Positions 8,684-16,692 of a stretch of 64,000 nucleotides of DNA are shown piece by piece. Position 1 is the first letter of the stretch; each line of letters starts with the position of its first letter. Under the pieces are notes generated by a model. The model worked only from the letters and a program-made list of their open reading frames with translations, was not told the DNA's origin and made no database searches. Location of the stretch: contig NZ_SMKM01000003.1 in the NCBI RefSeq assembly GCF_004348665.1, positions 1-64,000 on the forward strand, written 5' to 3'. Origin of the DNA: Actinomadura sp. GC306. Its GTDB lineage: Bacteria; Actinomycetota; Actinomycetes; Streptosporangiales; Streptosporangiaceae. The position numbers were made by a program, and so were the translations under genes.

Positions 8684-9577
8684 TCATGGAGTTCGTGGGC
8701 CCGTCCGGAAGCGGAGCACGCCGCGGACGGCCACCCGGCCGTGCTCGTTGCGGACCTCGGTGTCCACGGTCCCGTCGGCGGCCGGGACGTAGGCGATCGT
8801 CAGCTCGTCCGCGTCCGAGACCGGACTCCGGTAGGAGACCTCGGCTCCGAGGAGACCGCTCACGCCCAAGGGGCCGAGATGCCGCTCGGCGAGCCTGGCG
8901 ACGATGCCCAGGGTGACCTCCCCGGGGAGCGCGGGCGCGGACAGGCCGAGCTCGCGCGACCGGACCGGGTCGATGTGCATCGCGTCCTGCACGCGGCCGT
9001 CGGCCGTCAGGCCGAGCAGGGTGCGGAAGACCGCGGCCTGGTACGGATGGACGCTCTCCCGCACCTCGACCGCCTCGCCGCCACCGGGGGCCCCGGCGGC
9101 GCCGGCGTCCGGGGACGGCCGCCGCGGGCTCCGCTCACCGGGCAGCCGGAAGTGCACGTCGAGCGACGAGGAGGCGATCCGCTCGCCGGCCGCGCCGGTC
9201 TCGACGTCGAGCGTCACCACCAGCCGTTCGTTGGAACGTTCCTTCAGGCTGAGCGCCGCGGTCGCCTGCGCCTCGGCGCACTCGGCGGCGAGCGGCCGGT
9301 GGAGGGTGAGGCGCAGCGCCTTCGCGAAGGAGGGGAGACCCGCGTCCTGGACGCCGCTCCCGAAGTCGAGGAGCGCGTCGTGCGCGAACCGCGTCGCGAA
9401 CGTCGGCAGCGTCGTGAAGCCGGGCGCCGACTCCCACACGAGCGAGCGGGCGTTGCGCGCGTCGGCGCCGGCGGCGATGGCGTAGGTGATCGTGTCGCGC
9501 AGCGACCACCGCACGGGGTACGTGCGCGGCTCCCAGCGGTCCACGAGACGCAGGATCTCCGAAACGCCGTCGGGCAC
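8684..9577 (-). CDS. MaoC-family double hot-dog enoyl-CoA hydratase
   Basis: This 297-residue protein has two hot-dog halves, as in MFE-2-type (R)-specific enoyl-CoA hydratases: the N-terminal half carries the DTITYAIAAGAD segment and the C-terminal half is degenerate MaoC. It would hydrate the enoyl-CoA made by the downstream dehydrogenases. The canonical hydratase-2 Asp/His signature in the second half is not obvious to me, so activity is uncertain although family membership is good. It is the first gene of the minus-strand operon. The start has GGAGGTACC upstream, and the TTGA/CGAC dyad lies 39 bp before it. Confidence 0.82.
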   Translation of the reverse strand: MPDGVSEILRLVDRWEPRTYPVRWSLRDTITYAIAAGADARNARSLVWESAPGFTTLPTFATRFAHDALLDFGSGVQDAGLPSFAKALRLTLHRPLAAECAEAQATAALSLKERSNERLVVTLDVETGAAGERIASSSLDVHFRLPGERSPRRPSPDAGAAGAPGGGEAVEVRESVHPYQAAVFRTLLGLTADGRVQDAMHIDPVRSRELGLSAPALPGEVTLGIVARLAERHLGPLGVSGLLGAEVSYRSPVSDADELTIAYVPAADGTVDTEVRNEHGRVAVRGVLRFRTGPRTP

Positions 9578-9615
9578 GGTACCTCCTCCGGGGGCTGTCC
9601 GCGAAACTCAATCCA

Positions 9616-9634
9616 ATTTCGACGTCGTTGTCAA
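9616..9634 (-). promoter_or_regulatory. TTGA/CGAC-dyad element, site A
   Basis: Read on the minus strand this is TTGACAACGACGTCGAAAT, 39 bp upstream of the MaoC hydratase start. It contains the dyad AACGACGTCGAA behind a TTGACA-like hexamer. It matches site B (10644-10662) at 16 of 19 positions and site C (15500-15519) at 13 of 19. Its position fits a promoter/operator element; the cognate regulator is unknown. Confidence 0.5.
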
Positions 9635-9724
9635 TACAGTGGCACAGGGCGTACATTGCGAGCGGGCGCCGCGCCGGACCGCGCGGCGCGGGCGTCGGAA
9701 TCGGATCGGTCGGGAGTGGGGACG

Positions 9725-10624
9725 ATGGGGGCTGAGGGCGAGCGGGCCGCTGCGGGAGAGTCGGCGAGGCCCTGGGACCAGGACGAGCTGCTCCGCCTGA
9801 TGGACGTCCGGCCCGCCGGGCCGGGCCGGTACACGGCACCTCCGCACGAGGGGGCCGAACGCAACGTGGTGGAGGCCGGCCAACTCCTCGCGGACGCCGT
9901 CGTCGCGGCGTCCAAGGAGATCCCCGAACACCGGGTGACCTCGGCGTCCATGGTGTTCTCCCGGGCCGCCGGCCACGACAAGGGCGTCTCCGTCGACCTC
10001 GACGTGGCGCACCGGGGCCGGACCTACTCCACCGTCCAGGCGCGGGTCGCGCAGGAGGACAAGCTCCGCTGCGCCGGGCTGATCCTCATGGGCGCCGACG
10101 CCGAGGACCTGGTCACCTCGACCGCGCCGATGCCCGACGTCCCGCGGCCGGACGCGGTGCGCCCCTTTGGGCCGCCCGGCATGCAGGTGCAGGGCCGTGA
10201 GCTGCGCGTCGTCGACGACGCCTACGACTGGGACCCGCAGCACGTCGGCCCCCCTGAGCTGATGGTGTGGACCCGCTTCGCCGCCGCGCCCCAGGCCCCC
10301 TACCTGCACAGCGCCCTGATGACGCACTCGGTCACGCACTGGGCGATCGCCGCAGCGCTGCGCCCGCACGCCGGATACAGCGAGGCGATGGCGCACAAGA
10401 CGATCTCCACGGGGATCTCCAAGGCCACGGTCGCCTACCACGACGACATCGACGTCTCCCGCTGGTTCCTGTACGTGAACCGGGCCATCTACACCGGGCG
10501 CGGGACGACGCAGAGCGAGGGCCGCGTCTACGGCGAGGACGGCCGGCTGGCGGCGTCGTACGCCGTGCACGGGATGATCCGGCCGCTGGCGCGCCGCGGC
10601 GGCGCCCCGGACATGGTGCTCTGA
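9725..10624 (+). CDS. TesB-type acyl-CoA thioesterase II
   Basis: This 299-residue protein has the double hot-dog architecture of acyl-CoA thioesterase II. The N-terminal half covers about residues 25-125; the C-terminal half carries HSALMTHSVTHWAIAAAL and the YHDDIDVSRWFLY segment, where family members have their Asp/Thr/Gln active-site region. It would hydrolyse acyl-CoA, releasing CoA. The ATG is chosen over an in-frame GTG 9 bp earlier because a GGGAG ribosome site lies 8 bp upstream of it. It is divergent from the MaoC operon and followed 75 bp later by an amidohydrolase gene. Confidence 0.85.
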   Translation: MGAEGERAAAGESARPWDQDELLRLMDVRPAGPGRYTAPPHEGAERNVVEAGQLLADAVVAASKEIPEHRVTSASMVFSRAAGHDKGVSVDLDVAHRGRTYSTVQARVAQEDKLRCAGLILMGADAEDLVTSTAPMPDVPRPDAVRPFGPPGMQVQGRELRVVDDAYDWDPQHVGPPELMVWTRFAAAPQAPYLHSALMTHSVTHWAIAAALRPHAGYSEAMAHKTISTGISKATVAYHDDIDVSRWFLYVNRAIYTGRGTTQSEGRVYGEDGRLAASYAVHGMIRPLARRGGAPDMVL

Positions 10625-10643
10625 TTCCGCCGCCCCGTTGATT

Positions 10644-10662
10644 TTGACATCGACATCGATAT
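10644..10662 (+). promoter_or_regulatory. TTGA/CGAC-dyad element, site B
   Basis: TTGACATCGACATCGATAT lies 37 bp upstream of the amidohydrolase start. It contains the dyad ATCGACATCGAT behind TTGACA. It is nearly identical to site A although the two lie on opposite strands about 1 kb apart, which argues for a shared regulator or sigma factor. An AT-rich TATATC run follows. Confidence 0.5.
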
Positions 10663-10699
10663 ATCCTGACGACATCCCGACCGGAGGGGGAGACGATCC

Positions 10700-11878
10700 A
10701 TGCCGTCACGTGACCTGCCGTATCCGCTGTTCGACGCGGACAACCACCTGTACGAGACCGAGGACGCGTTCACCCGGTACCTGCCGAAGCAGTACCAGGG
10801 CGCGATCGAGTACGTGCAGGTCCGCGGCCGGACGAAGATCGCGATCCGGGGGCAGATCAGCGAGTACATCCCGAACCCGACGTTCGAGAAGGTCGCCCGT
10901 CCCGGGGCGCAGGAGGACTACTTCAAGCACGGCAACCCCGAGGGCAAGTCCTACCGGGAGATCGTCGGCAAGCCGATCGAGTCCATCCCCGCGTTCCGCG
11001 AGCCCGGCCCCCGGCTGGAGCTGATGGACCAGCAGGGCATCTCGCGGACGCTGATGTTCCCGACGCTGGCCAGCCTTCTCGAGGACCGGATGCGGGACGA
11101 CCCCGAGCTGACCCACGCCGCCGTTCACTCGCTGAACCAGTGGCTCGACGAGGTCTGGTCGTTCAACTACAAGGACCGCATCTACACCGCCCCGGTGATC
11201 ACCCTCCCGATCGTGGAGGAGGCCGTCAAGGAGCTGGAGTGGTGCCTGGAGCGCGGCGCGCGCGTCGTGCTGGTCCGCCCCGCGCCCGCGTTCGGCGTCG
11301 CCGGCCCGCGCTCGGTCGCGCTGCCGGAGTTCGACCCGTTCTGGAAGCTCGTCCAGGACAGCGGCACGATGGTCGCCTTCCACTCCTCCGACAGCGGCTA
11401 CCAGCGCTACACCGCCGACTGGGAGGGCAAGCAGCGCGAGTACCTGCCGTTCACGCTGCAGCCCTTCCGCGAGATCGGGCAGTGGCGGGCGATCGAGGAC
11501 ACGGTGGCGTCGCTGATCTGCCACGGCTGCCTGTCCCGCTTCCCCGACCTGAAGATCGCCACCATCGAGACCGGGTCGTCGTGGGTGGGGCCGCTGCTGG
11601 AGAAGCTGCAGACCACCTTCAAGAAGATGCCCCAGGGCTTCGAGGAGGACCCGGTGGAGCAGATGCGCCGGCTGATTCACGTGAGCCCGTTCATCGAGGA
11701 CGACATGGCCGCGCTCGCCGACCTGCTCGGCATCGACCGGGTCCTGTTCGGCTCGGACTTCCCGCACCCCGAGGGCAAGGCCGACCCGATCACCTACGTC
11801 GACGACCTCGCCCACCTCGACGACGCGGCCAAGGCGAAGATCATGGGCGGGAACCTGTCCCGCCTCATCCCCGCGTGA
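10700..11878 (+). CDS. Amidohydrolase-2 family metal-dependent hydrolase
   Basis: This 392-residue TIM-barrel protein belongs to the amidohydrolase-2 (ACMSD/LigW-like) family, whose members cleave C-C or C-N bonds, often decarboxylating aromatic-type acids. It begins with the LPYPLFDADNHLYE segment, where family members place their first metal ligands, and has AFHSSDSGY, an ICHGCLSRFPDLKI segment and the terminal VLFGSDFPHPEG containing the conserved Asp. A GGAGGGGGAG ribosome site fixes the start. The first 43 bp of conserved coding sequence recur almost unchanged in a truncated copy at 61855-61965. The reaction is not predictable. Confidence 0.88.
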   Translation: MPSRDLPYPLFDADNHLYETEDAFTRYLPKQYQGAIEYVQVRGRTKIAIRGQISEYIPNPTFEKVARPGAQEDYFKHGNPEGKSYREIVGKPIESIPAFREPGPRLELMDQQGISRTLMFPTLASLLEDRMRDDPELTHAAVHSLNQWLDEVWSFNYKDRIYTAPVITLPIVEEAVKELEWCLERGARVVLVRPAPAFGVAGPRSVALPEFDPFWKLVQDSGTMVAFHSSDSGYQRYTADWEGKQREYLPFTLQPFREIGQWRAIEDTVASLICHGCLSRFPDLKIATIETGSSWVGPLLEKLQTTFKKMPQGFEEDPVEQMRRLIHVSPFIEDDMAALADLLGIDRVLFGSDFPHPEGKADPITYVDDLAHLDDAAKAKIMGGNLSRLIPA

Positions 11879-11934
11879 CCTGAGCGTCCCGGGGCCGCAC
11901 GCCCGCCGTGGCCTCGGCGCGACGCCACGGCGCG

Positions 11935-11973
11935 GGAAGGCCCGCCGTACCCCGTGGGGCGGCGGGCCTTTCC
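11935..11973 (+). terminator. GC-rich hairpin after the amidohydrolase gene
   Basis: Two arms of 13-14 bp (GGAAGGCCCGCCG and its near-perfect complement) flank a 12-nt loop, 56 bp after the amidohydrolase stop and 34 bp before the next gene. No long T-run follows, so termination is likely but unproven. Confidence 0.6.
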
Positions 11974-12007
11974 GACTCTCCGCCTCCGGGCGAAGGAGGG
12001 AACCACG

Positions 12008-12922
12008 ATGACGCAGGCTCTCGCCGGCCTCTACCTGCCGCAGATCCGGATGGACTTCGCCGCCATCGAACGGCGCGCCCGGGTGGCCGAGGAGGCCGGC
12101 TTCCACTCCGCCTGGTTCATCGACCACCTCGCGCCGCCCGCCGCCCGCGAGCTCGACCTGCTCGACGCCTGGACGGTCGCGACGGCGGTCGCCATGCGCA
12201 CCGAGCGGCTGCACGTCGGGCACCTCGTGCTGTGCGCGGAGCTCCGCCACCCGGCGGTGCTGGCGAAGATGGCCGCCAGCCTCGACGCCGTCTCCGGCGG
12301 GCGGCTGGAGCTCGGCCTCGGCTGGGGGTCGGTCGCCAAGGAGCTCACCGACTACGGATTCACCGATCCCGGCCCGGCGGAACGCGCCGGCCGGCTCGCC
12401 GAGACCATCGACATCCTCCGCCTGCTCTGGACCGGCGAACCGGTGGACTTCGACGGCGCGCACTGGACGCTCCGGGACGCGGTCTGCCGGCCCCGTCCCG
12501 CCGCCGGCCGGGTGCCGATCCACATCGGCGGCGCCGGCCGCCGTCTCACGCTGCCGCTGGCCGCCGAGCGGGCCGACTGGTGGAACTGCCCGTCGAGCGC
12601 CGCGGACCGCCTCGCCGAACTGCGCCCGTCGGTCGGCTCCGCCCGGGTCTCCGTCCAGCACCCGATCGGCCTGGCCGCCTCCTCGGCGGCCCGCGACGAG
12701 GTCGCCGAGACGGCGCGGCGCCGCTTCGGCGCGTGGGGCGGGGTCGTCACCGGAACCCCGGACGAGGTCGCCGCCGCGCTGGCCCGCGAACGCGACGCCG
12801 GGGCCGAGCTGTTCGTGTGCCAGTTCCACGACTTCGGCACCCCGGAGACGATCCGGCTCTTCGCCGAGGAAGTGCTGCCGGCCCTCGATCGGCCGGCCAC
12901 CCCCGAAAGGCGCGGCACGTGA
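12008..12922 (+). CDS. Luciferase-like (probably F420-dependent) oxidoreductase
   Basis: This 304-residue protein is a TIM-barrel LLM-class flavin/F420 oxidoreductase. Recognisable parts are the N-terminal AEEAGFHSAWFIDH segment, the VSGGRLELGLGWGS motif near residue 100, and IHIGGAGRR around residue 175. Such enzymes reduce or oxygenate a substrate using F420H2 or FMNH2. The ATG follows the GAAGGAGGGAACC ribosome site. The next gene starts inside its stop codon (GTGA overlap), so the two proteins are made together. The substrate is unknown. Confidence 0.87.
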   Translation: MTQALAGLYLPQIRMDFAAIERRARVAEEAGFHSAWFIDHLAPPAARELDLLDAWTVATAVAMRTERLHVGHLVLCAELRHPAVLAKMAASLDAVSGGRLELGLGWGSVAKELTDYGFTDPGPAERAGRLAETIDILRLLWTGEPVDFDGAHWTLRDAVCRPRPAAGRVPIHIGGAGRRLTLPLAAERADWWNCPSSAADRLAELRPSVGSARVSVQHPIGLAASSAARDEVAETARRRFGAWGGVVTGTPDEVAAALARERDAGAELFVCQFHDFGTPETIRLFAEEVLPALDRPATPERRGT

Positions 12923-13716
12923 CGATCGGCACCGACCCGGACGGACCGGCGGGCATGCTCCAGGAGCTGGGCTTCGCGACGTGGACGGCCGGCGATGAAC
13001 TGCACGGCGCGGCCCCGGTCACCCCGGCGATGCACGTCCCGGGCCTCCCGCACCTGCGGACGTCCGTCCTCGCCGTCTGGACCGACACGCTCACCGGCCT
13101 GCTGGCCACCCAGGTCACCGCGCCCCGCGTGCCGGTGACCCTGGAACTCGACGTGCAGCTCTACCGTCCCGCGCCCGCCGAGGGAACCGTCCAGGGGGTC
13201 GCCAGGGCCGTCAAGGTCGGCCGCTCCGTCTTCGTCGCCGACGTCGAGTTCACCGTCGCCGGCGAGCCGGTGGCGATCGCCGGCGCCTCCTTCATGATGG
13301 CGCCGGACCCGGGGCTCACGATGCCGTCCGCCTTCAGCGTCGAGCTTCCCGCGGCGCCGGAACCGCTGTCCCGGCCGTTCGCCGAGCGCGCGGGCTGCGT
13401 CCGCCGCGGCCCCGGCGTCGCCGTCCTGCCCCGCTCGGCGGACGGCCTGAACATCTCCGGCACGATCAACGGCGGCCTCATCGCCCTGGCCGCCGAAGAG
13501 GCGGCGCTGTCGCTGGCGCCGGGAGACACGCTGTGCTCGCTCGGCCTGCGCTACCTCCAGCCGGCGCGCACCGGCCCCCTCGTCGCCACGGCGCGGCTGC
13601 GGGACGGCCTCGGCCGGGTCGAACTGCGCGACTCCGGCAACGGCGACCGCCTCACCTGCACCGCGACCGCAAGGACCTTCGAGCGCGCCACACCCCCCGG
13701 CCCACCAGGACGTTGA
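12919..13716 (+). CDS. Hot-dog fold thioesterase-like protein
   Basis: This 265-residue protein appears to contain two hot-dog domains. The first spans about residues 25-130 (LDVQLYRPAPAEG followed by GRSVFVADVEF) and the second about 160-260 (NISGTINGGLIALAAEEAA followed by YLQPARTGPLVATARL). Both are typical of PaaI-like acyl-CoA thioesterases. The GTG start overlaps the stop of the luciferase-like gene by 4 bp, implying translational coupling. Its own stop codon lies within the left arm of the large palindrome at 13711-13774. Confidence 0.78.
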   Translation: MTIGTDPDGPAGMLQELGFATWTAGDELHGAAPVTPAMHVPGLPHLRTSVLAVWTDTLTGLLATQVTAPRVPVTLELDVQLYRPAPAEGTVQGVARAVKVGRSVFVADVEFTVAGEPVAIAGASFMMAPDPGLTMPSAFSVELPAAPEPLSRPFAERAGCVRRGPGVAVLPRSADGLNISGTINGGLIALAAEEAALSLAPGDTLCSLGLRYLQPARTGPLVATARLRDGLGRVELRDSGNGDRLTCTATARTFERATPPGPPGR

Positions 13717-13774
13717 CTTGCGGCGTGTTGTTGTTATCCGGTCCCGGATAACAACAACACGCCGCAAGTCAACG
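13711..13774. repeat. Perfect 30-bp inverted repeat (64-bp palindrome) between convergent genes
   Basis: Positions 13711-13740 and 13745-13774 are exact reverse complements separated by only 4 nt (GTCC). The arms begin CGTTGACTTGCGGCGTG and contain GTTGTTGTTATCC next to the loop. The hairpin includes the stop codon of the plus-strand gene and lies 19 bp from the end of the minus-strand gene, so it could end transcription from both sides. Its length and mixed base composition are unlike the short GC-rich terminators elsewhere in the window. Confidence 0.9.
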
Positions 13775-13792
13775 AACGCGGCGGGGGCCGCT

Positions 13793-14659
13793 TCAGCCGG
13801 CGGCCTGGGCGGAGTGGAGGATTTCGTCGGCGAAGCGGCGCAGGCCGTCGAGGGCCTCCCGGGAACGGGTCCACGGCGCGACGATCAGGCGGGTCACGCC
13901 CGCCTCGGCGTGGGCGGCGACCTCGTCCGGCCGGGTGATCCGCGCGCCGGGCAGCGTCACCTCGACCGGCGTCGTCCGCCCTTCACGCTCGGCCAGCTCG
14001 CGCAGCCGCGCCAGCGACCGGGGGAGCGACTCCAGCGTGTGGTTCATCGGCATCCAGCCCGTGCCGACGGCGGCCGCCCGGCGCAGCGCCGCCGCCCCGT
14101 CGCCGCCGATGTGCAGCGCCGGACCCGGCCGCTGGACCGGCTTCGGCTCGAACGCCACCGGCCCGAAGTCGAAGAACTCGCCGTGGTGCTCGACCACGTC
14201 CTCGCTCCACAGCCGGCGGCAGACCGCGATCGCCTCGTCCACCCGCGCCCCGCGGCGGTCGAAGTCCAGCCCGACCGCCTCCCACTCGGACCGCAGCCAG
14301 CTCGCCCCCACCCCGAACGCCAGCCGGCCGCCGGACAGGACGTCCACCGTCGCCGCCGCCCGCGCCGTCACGAACGGATGCCGCAGCCCGATGTTGTACA
14401 CGCAGGTGCCGAGCCTCAGCCGGGTCGTCCGCGCGGCCAGGTGGCACAGCACGCCCAGCGCGTCGAACACCGGGACGTCCGGCCGCAACGGGGGATGCCC
14501 GGCGTCCCGGTGCGGGCTGCCCGCCACCTCGACCGGCAGCACCAGGTGCTCGGGAAGCCAGACCGACTCGAAGCCGAGCCGCTCCGCCTCCTCGGCCACC
14601 TCGACCCACAGCCGCGGGTTGACGGCGCCGAGCTGGACCCCGAACCGCATCGCGGTCAC
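13793..14659 (-). CDS. Luciferase-like (probably F420-dependent) oxidoreductase
   Basis: This 288-residue LLM-class protein has the N-terminal AEEAERLGFESVWLPEHL segment, the VLSGGRLAFGVGASW motif and ALHIGGDGAAALRRAA. It ends with the ARITRPDEVAAHAEAGVTRL block typical of F420-dependent members. The start is taken as the GTG overlapping the enoyl-CoA hydratase stop by 4 bp (GTGA); an ATG 9 bp further in is the alternative. It is the second gene of a two-gene operon with the hydratase, so a role in the same acyl-CoA pathway is likely. Confidence 0.88.
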   Translation of the reverse strand: MTAMRFGVQLGAVNPRLWVEVAEEAERLGFESVWLPEHLVLPVEVAGSPHRDAGHPPLRPDVPVFDALGVLCHLAARTTRLRLGTCVYNIGLRHPFVTARAAATVDVLSGGRLAFGVGASWLRSEWEAVGLDFDRRGARVDEAIAVCRRLWSEDVVEHHGEFFDFGPVAFEPKPVQRPGPALHIGGDGAAALRRAAAVGTGWMPMNHTLESLPRSLARLRELAEREGRTTPVEVTLPGARITRPDEVAAHAEAGVTRLIVAPWTRSREALDGLRRFADEILHSAQAAG

Positions 14660-15456
14660 TGGCCCTTGACCTTGTCCTTCATGCCCGTGAGCTGCATGAG
14701 GACCGGAAGACCGCTCTCGCTGAGGGCGTTGCCGTGGCCGGTCTCGTGGATGTCGAAGACCGACTGGATCGCTGCGTAGAAGCCTTGGACGTCGAGGGTC
14801 TGGTTGACGGCGCGCTTGGCCTGCCGCAGTGCGAAGGGGTGCATCTGTGCGATCTGCCCGGCGAGCTCCATCGCCGACGCCTCCAGCTCGTCCAGCGGGA
14901 CGACGCGGTTGACCATCCCGACTTTCTCGGCCTCCTCGGCGGTGACGGGCCGGCCGGTGAACAGGATCTCCTTGGCCTTGCGCGGCCCGAGCTCCCAAGT
15001 GTGGCCGTGGTACTCCACGCCCCCGATGCCCATGTGCACCACCGGGTCGGAGAACTGCGCGTTCTCCGCCGCCACGATCAGATCACAGGGCCAGCACAGC
15101 ATCAGCCCGCCCGCGATGCACTTGCCCTGCACCGCCGCGATCGACGGCTTCGGGACGTTGCGCCACCGCAGCGTGTACTCCAGGTACCGGCGCGCTTCGA
15201 TGTTGTAGATGTACTCAAGGGTGAGCTTCTCCGGGGCCGGGCCGCCGCCCTTGAGGTCGTGCCCCGCCGAGAAGTGCTTGCCGTTGGCCTTCAGCACGAT
15301 GACGCGCACGTCGTCGTCGGCGGCGGCGCGGGTCCATGCGGCGTCCAGGTCGTCCAGCAGTTCCATGGTCTGCGCGTTGGCGGCCTCCGGGCGGTTCAGG
15401 GTGATGACCGCCACCCGGTCCGCGACCTCGTACAGGATCTGGTCCTTCTGCTCCAT
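14656..15456 (-). CDS. Enoyl-CoA hydratase/isomerase family protein
   Basis: This 266-residue crotonase-fold protein has the first oxyanion-hole segment GKHFSAGHDLK and the second, GKCIAGGLMLCWPCDLIVAAE. The usual catalytic Glu pair is not clear: the segment after FSDPVVHMGIGG reads VEYHGHTWELG, so it may act as isomerase or hydrolase rather than classical hydratase. The ATG giving MEQKDQIL is preceded by GGGGAG. It lies upstream of and overlaps the luciferase-like gene, and carries the TTGA/CGAC element 44 bp before its start. Confidence 0.88.
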   Translation of the reverse strand: MEQKDQILYEVADRVAVITLNRPEAANAQTMELLDDLDAAWTRAAADDDVRVIVLKANGKHFSAGHDLKGGGPAPEKLTLEYIYNIEARRYLEYTLRWRNVPKPSIAAVQGKCIAGGLMLCWPCDLIVAAENAQFSDPVVHMGIGGVEYHGHTWELGPRKAKEILFTGRPVTAEEAEKVGMVNRVVPLDELEASAMELAGQIAQMHPFALRQAKRAVNQTLDVQGFYAAIQSVFDIHETGHGNALSESGLPVLMQLTGMKDKVKGQ

Positions 15457-15499
15457 CGGGCTCTCCCCATCCGTTCCGCCGCCGCGCGCCATAGTTTTT

Positions 15500-15519
15500 A
15501 ACTTCGGAGTCGAATTCAA
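15500..15519 (-). promoter_or_regulatory. TTGA/CGAC-dyad element, site C
   Basis: On the minus strand this reads TTGAATTCGACTCCGAAGTT, 44 bp upstream of the enoyl-CoA hydratase. It contains the imperfect dyad TTCGACTCCGAA. Spacing to the start codon is similar to sites A and B; the match is weaker (13 of 19 to site A). Confidence 0.4.
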
Positions 15520-15579
15520 TATTCGACCACCCGCGGAGACCGTGTCAAGGACATCGGCTCCCGGCGGACGGCGCCCCGC

Positions 15580-16569
15580 TCAGGGCGGTCCGAGGAGGTG
15601 CCGGCCCCGGCCGGTCAGGCGGTGCCGGACGTGGGCGCCGGCCCGCTCGCTGCGGACCAGGCCGGCGTCCCGGAGCACCTTCAGGTGGCCGCTGACCGTG
15701 GACGCGGGCATGCCCAGCCGGACGGCGAGCGACCCGGTCGTGAACGCGGCGGTCAGGCCGCCGAGCACCCGCGCCCGGCCGGTGCCCATCAGGGCGGCGA
15801 GGGCGTCCGCCCGGCCGGCGGCGCCCCGGGGGTCCGGCGGCCCGTCGCCGACCGGGTAGACCACGACCGGCGGCAGGCCGGGGTCGGCGATGGCGATCGG
15901 CGCGGTGTGGCAGAAGAACGACGGGACCAGCCGGACGCCGCGTCCCCTCAGGTGCAGGTCGGCGTCCACCGGGTACGGCGCGCTGAGCACCGGGTCCCGC
16001 CACGTGAACGACGGAAGCGACTCCAGCGTCGCGACCGTGCCGCGCTCCAGCGCGTCGGCCCGCCGGTCCCAGCCGGTGGCGACGGCGGCCTCGACCTCGC
16101 TCCAGTCCGGGGCGACCAGCCGGGTGTGGAAGTGCAGGACGGCGTCCGCGACCTGGTCGAGCACGAGGCGGTCGCCCGAGGCGAGCCGCCGCGTCCAGCC
16201 GGGGAGCGCCCGGTACCGGGCGGCCTCGCGCATCTCCTTGTCCAGCCGGGTGCCGGGCGTGCCGCGCAGCGCCCGCAGGGCGGCCGCCATCCCCTCCTCC
16301 GACTCGGCGGGGGTCAGGAAGTCGGGGAAGTACGCGGCGTCGGCGGGCGCCAGGTCCGCGAGCAGCCGGGACGCCGCGCGCAGGCCGCCGTCCTGCAGCC
16401 GCTCCACCGCGCGCCGCCGCCACGGGTGCAGCCGCCGGGGCAGCCGGGCCAGGGGAGTGGTGAGCACGTGCAGCCCGAGGAACGCCTCCCACACCGGATC
16501 GGCCGATCTGGCGAACCGCACGTGCCGGAAGTCGCGGTCGCTGAAGTGGATGCGCAGGACACCGCCCAT
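15580..16569 (-). CDS. ArsR-like winged-helix transcriptional regulator with long N-terminal domain
   Basis: This 329-residue protein has a C-terminal winged helix of the ArsR class: the region around residues 255-320 reads TTGSLAVRLGMPASTVSGHLKVL then RDAGLVRSERAG and a wing ending VRHRLTGRG. The preceding 250 residues begin LRIHFSDRDFRHVRFA, a pattern common to a family of large Streptomyces-type ArsR regulators with an uncharacterised sensing domain. Of two adjacent ATG codons I take the second (MGGVLRIHF). It is divergent from the Tat-exported esterase gene, with an inverted repeat just upstream of its start, so it may control itself and the esterase. Confidence 0.82.
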   Translation of the reverse strand: MGGVLRIHFSDRDFRHVRFARSADPVWEAFLGLHVLTTPLARLPRRLHPWRRRAVERLQDGGLRAASRLLADLAPADAAYFPDFLTPAESEEGMAAALRALRGTPGTRLDKEMREAARYRALPGWTRRLASGDRLVLDQVADAVLHFHTRLVAPDWSEVEAAVATGWDRRADALERGTVATLESLPSFTWRDPVLSAPYPVDADLHLRGRGVRLVPSFFCHTAPIAIADPGLPPVVVYPVGDGPPDPRGAAGRADALAALMGTGRARVLGGLTAAFTTGSLAVRLGMPASTVSGHLKVLRDAGLVRSERAGAHVRHRLTGRGRHLLGPP

Positions 16570-16576
16570 CACCCGA

Positions 16577-16597
16577 CGTTAATACCGGGCGGTAACG
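16577..16597. promoter_or_regulatory. Inverted repeat upstream of the ArsR-like gene
   Basis: CGTTAATACCGGGCGGTAACG is an imperfect palindrome whose arms CGTTA(AT)ACC and GGTAACG flank a GGGC centre. It ends 8 bp before the regulator start, in the divergent region shared with the esterase gene. It is a candidate autoregulatory operator. Confidence 0.4.
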
Positions 16598-16692
16598 AGG
16601 GGATTTCGAGCTCACTCGAAAACCTCGGCGGCGCCCGCCCCGCCCGCCGCCTACCATCCGCCGCGTGCGTCGAAGACCCCCAGGAGGCACGG

